Assembly: GCA_045652125.1 (NCBI GenBank)
Contig: JAZRTT010000046.1
Span: 1-5,940, forward strand
Reading direction: 5' to 3'
From: Avoscillospira sp045652125
Lineage (GTDB): Bacteria > Bacillota > Clostridia > Oscillospirales > Oscillospiraceae
DNA: 5,940 nt
This document shows, piece by piece, positions 5,016 through 5,940 of the stretch. The notes beneath the pieces were generated by a model. It saw only the letters and a program-made list of their open reading frames with translations. It made no database searches and had not been told where the DNA came from. Made by a program: the position numbers and the translations under genes. The stretch's first letter is position 1. Each line of letters starts with the position of its first letter.

Positions 5016-5252
5016 TTAATTTTCCAAATCGTAAACCAGCTTCAGCAGACGGGCTTCGTCCTCCCGGCTGTCTGCAAACAACTCCAGTGTATCGCCGGAC
5101 TCTTCGATCAGGCGGCCGATGGCAACATACTGGGACATGGAGGACTTAAGATTGAACACATCGCCCTCCAAAGATTTCAGATATACGCCGTGTTCACATT
5201 CATTGACTGCGGTAATAAACTTCTCTACATCTTTTATATTGGAAAGTCTCAT
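5016..5252 (-). CDS. Conserved small protein of unknown function (78 aa)
   Basis: The start is ATG 5252, with AAAGGAG (5268-5262) nine bases upstream. The product is 78 residues, acidic and soluble, with no signal peptide or membrane helix. It begins MRLSNIKDVEKFITAVNECE, then GVYLKSLEGDVFNLKSSMSQ, YVAIGRLIEESGDTLELFAD and a helical end EDEARLLKLVYDLEN. The alternating helix-strand pattern (helix, two strands around LEGDVFNLKS, helix, strand LELFA, helix) resembles the small alpha/beta HPr-like fold, and I recall similar clostridial proteins carrying names such as 'polyA polymerase' that their length cannot justify. Function is unknown. It is a single-gene unit with its own strong promoter and terminator. 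Confidence 0.85.
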   Translation of the reverse strand: MRLSNIKDVEKFITAVNECEHGVYLKSLEGDVFNLKSSMSQYVAIGRLIEESGDTLELFADSREDEARLLKLVYDLEN

Positions 5253-5300
5253 TCAGCATATCTCCTTTACGCATCAAATTTTGGTTTTTTTCTTATTCTC

Positions 5301-5329
5301 ATCATACCACAGCAGCGGGAAAATATCAA
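5301..5329 (-). promoter_or_regulatory. SigA promoter of the 78-aa gene (extended -10)
   Basis: On the minus strand: TTGATA (5329-5324), a 17-base spacer, TATGAT (5306-5301), preceded by TGG as extended -10. A start near 5294 gives a leader of about 42 bases. The -35 lies inside an AT-rich palindrome, AAATAT-CA-ATATTT (5321-5334), and TATCAAT is repeated 14 bases further out (5324-5330 and 5338-5344). These may be a binding site or simply low-complexity DNA. Confidence 0.8.
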
Positions 5330-5334
5330 TATTT

Positions 5335-5739
5335 TTATATCAATTTATTTGTATGAAATTTCCAAATTTTATATTTGAATTTTGTTCAGTATGCACAATT
5401 CTTTCGTGAAGTGCTTCCGCATGGGCCCTTCGTCCTTTTCCTTTCCCGCCTGTTTGTTTCGGGCAAATGTTCCATTTGGTTGTATATGATACCGTACCGT
5501 TTGTCAAATCATGCCTTTTTTCGCCGTATAAGGGAATAAAATTTGCGGATAATGATGGAGCAAACCGCCATTTATGCAGCTTTTTCCCGATTCGCATCCA
5601 TGTTATAAAGCTTATTCTTTGCAACGCACCTGTGCAAATGTCAACCTTATAAATCATCCTGATATTCTTCGGGTATAAATCCACTTTTTTGACAAACACT
5701 AGGCCTTGTGGAAATCAAAGCTACAAGGAGAGAGGATTT
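5335..5739. other. AT-rich intergenic stretch without a convincing gene
   Basis: About 400 bases with no gene I can support. The longest open frame (5699-5340, minus strand) would start at GTG, lacks a good ribosome binding site, has no recognisable domain, and has an unnatural basic composition in the middle. Small dyads are present: CAAATG-TTC-CATTTG (5464-5478) and TTTGCA...TGCAAA (5618-5638), the latter enclosing GCAC-CT-GTGC. They could be binding sites for the divergently arranged genes on each side, but none matches a known operator. A TTGACA lies at 5689-5694 upstream of spoVT, without a good -10 (AAATCA at 5712-5717). Confidence 0.5.
5704..5728 (+). promoter_or_regulatory. Hairpin that could mask the spoVT ribosome binding site
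   Basis: CCTTGTGG (5704-5711) pairs with CTACAAGG (5721-5728) over eight bases with one G-U pair and a nine-base A-rich loop. The 3' arm contains the first four bases of the spoVT Shine-Dalgarno AAGGAG (5725-5730). If transcribed, it would partly hide that site. Whether it is regulatory is inference. Confidence 0.4.
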
Positions 5740-5907
5740 ATGAAAGCAACGGGCATTGTCCGTAGAATTGATGACCTGGGCCGGGTGGTCATCCCCAAGG
5801 AAATCCGGAGAACCCTGCGAATTCGGGAGGGTGACCCCTTACATAAAACATTGACAGAAATGGATCGGTATATCAAAGCAATGGAACAGTTGAAGAGACG
5901 GACATAA
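5740..5907 (+). pseudogene. spoVT: Truncated spoVT start fused to an unrelated 21-residue tail
   Basis: ATG 5740 follows AAGGAG (5725-5730). Residues 1-34, from MKATGIVRRIDDLGRVVIPK through EIRRTLRIREGDPL, are essentially the invariant N-terminus of SpoVT, an AbrB-type DNA-binding domain. SpoVT is normally about 178 residues: the AbrB domain (about 50) followed by a GAF-like regulatory domain. Here the expected continuation (EIFTD...ILKKYSP) is absent. Instead the frame reads HKTLTEMDRYIKAMEQLKRRT and stops at 5905-5907. No other frame restores the domain. The AbrB fold needs its last two strands, so DNA binding is probably lost. In spore-formers SpoVT modulates SigG-dependent forespore genes. 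This copy is best read as a deletion product, though a small translated protein is possible. The donor of the tail is not recognised, and a full-length spoVT may exist elsewhere. Confidence 0.7.
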
Positions 5908-5915
5908 AGTGGTGG

Positions 5916-5940
5916 CAGGAACCCGATTGTTAGGTTCCTG
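5916..5940 (+). terminator. Probable terminator hairpin, cut by window end
   Basis: CAGGAACC (5916-5923) and GGTTCCTG (5933-5940) form an eight-base perfect stem around a nine-base loop, nine bases after the spoVT-remnant stop. The T-tract, if present, lies beyond the window. Confidence 0.6.

Noticed and set aside
5340..5699. Open frame of 119 codons on the minus strand in the intergenic region
   Set aside because: It starts at GTG without a clear ribosome binding site, has no recognisable domain, a strongly basic odd composition and an AT-rich end. Two shorter frames in the same place look equally (un)convincing.
5673..5701. Possible SigG-type promoter (GTATA ... AACACTA) for spoVT
   Set aside because: SigG control would be expected for spoVT, but the -10 match is poor and the spacing too long, so I do not list it as a feature.

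Overview
The window looks like chromosomal DNA of a spore-forming, anaerobic-type Firmicute (class Clostridia, probably an Oscillospirales-like gut lineage). The reasons are strong AGGAGG-type ribosome binding sites on almost every gene, consensus SigA promoters with extended -10 boxes (TGnTATGAT), a spoVT start, and the gene families present: a YczE-type membrane protein, a stand-alone Bfd-like Fe-S protein, M3-family PepF and a YitT remnant. I see no rRNA, tRNA, CRISPR array, insertion sequence or integrase. The organism call is inference from content only.

Layout. 1-266: the 3' end of an unidentified gene (stop at 207-209), followed in the same frame by an 18-codon GC-rich tail and a strong terminator. 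339-904: a well-formed promoter drives two small genes, an 82-residue soluble protein and a 74-residue two-helix membrane protein. 937-1026: a diverged second copy of the same 3' tail, again followed by a terminator. 1077-1412: a small lipoprotein gene running out of frame into the 3' end of something else, then a terminator. 1433-2132: promoter plus the YczE-like membrane protein. 2129-2450: promoter (with a dyad in it), a Bfd-like [2Fe-2S] protein and a terminator. 2458-4973, minus strand: a promoter and a tightly packed operon of pepF, an XRE-type regulator and an internally deleted yitT remnant, with each stop codon overlapping the next ribosome binding site. 4976-5329, minus strand: a single-gene unit for a conserved 78-residue protein with its own promoter and terminator. 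5330-5735: AT-rich spacer with no convincing gene. 5740-5940: the start of spoVT joined to a foreign tail, then a hairpin at the window end.

The intact genes (yczE-like, bfd-like, pepF, xre, the 78-residue gene and the 82/74-residue pair) look like ordinary core or shell genes and do not obviously form one pathway. What stands out is the number of broken or composite small genes. The yitT remnant keeps only its two ends. The spoVT start, the lipoprotein start and two similar 3' tails are each joined to unrelated sequence. In several of these the 5' expression signals and a 3' terminator survive while the middle is gone. This suggests repeated internal deletion in the neighbourhood. I found no convincing evidence for a new multi-gene defence or metabolic system.
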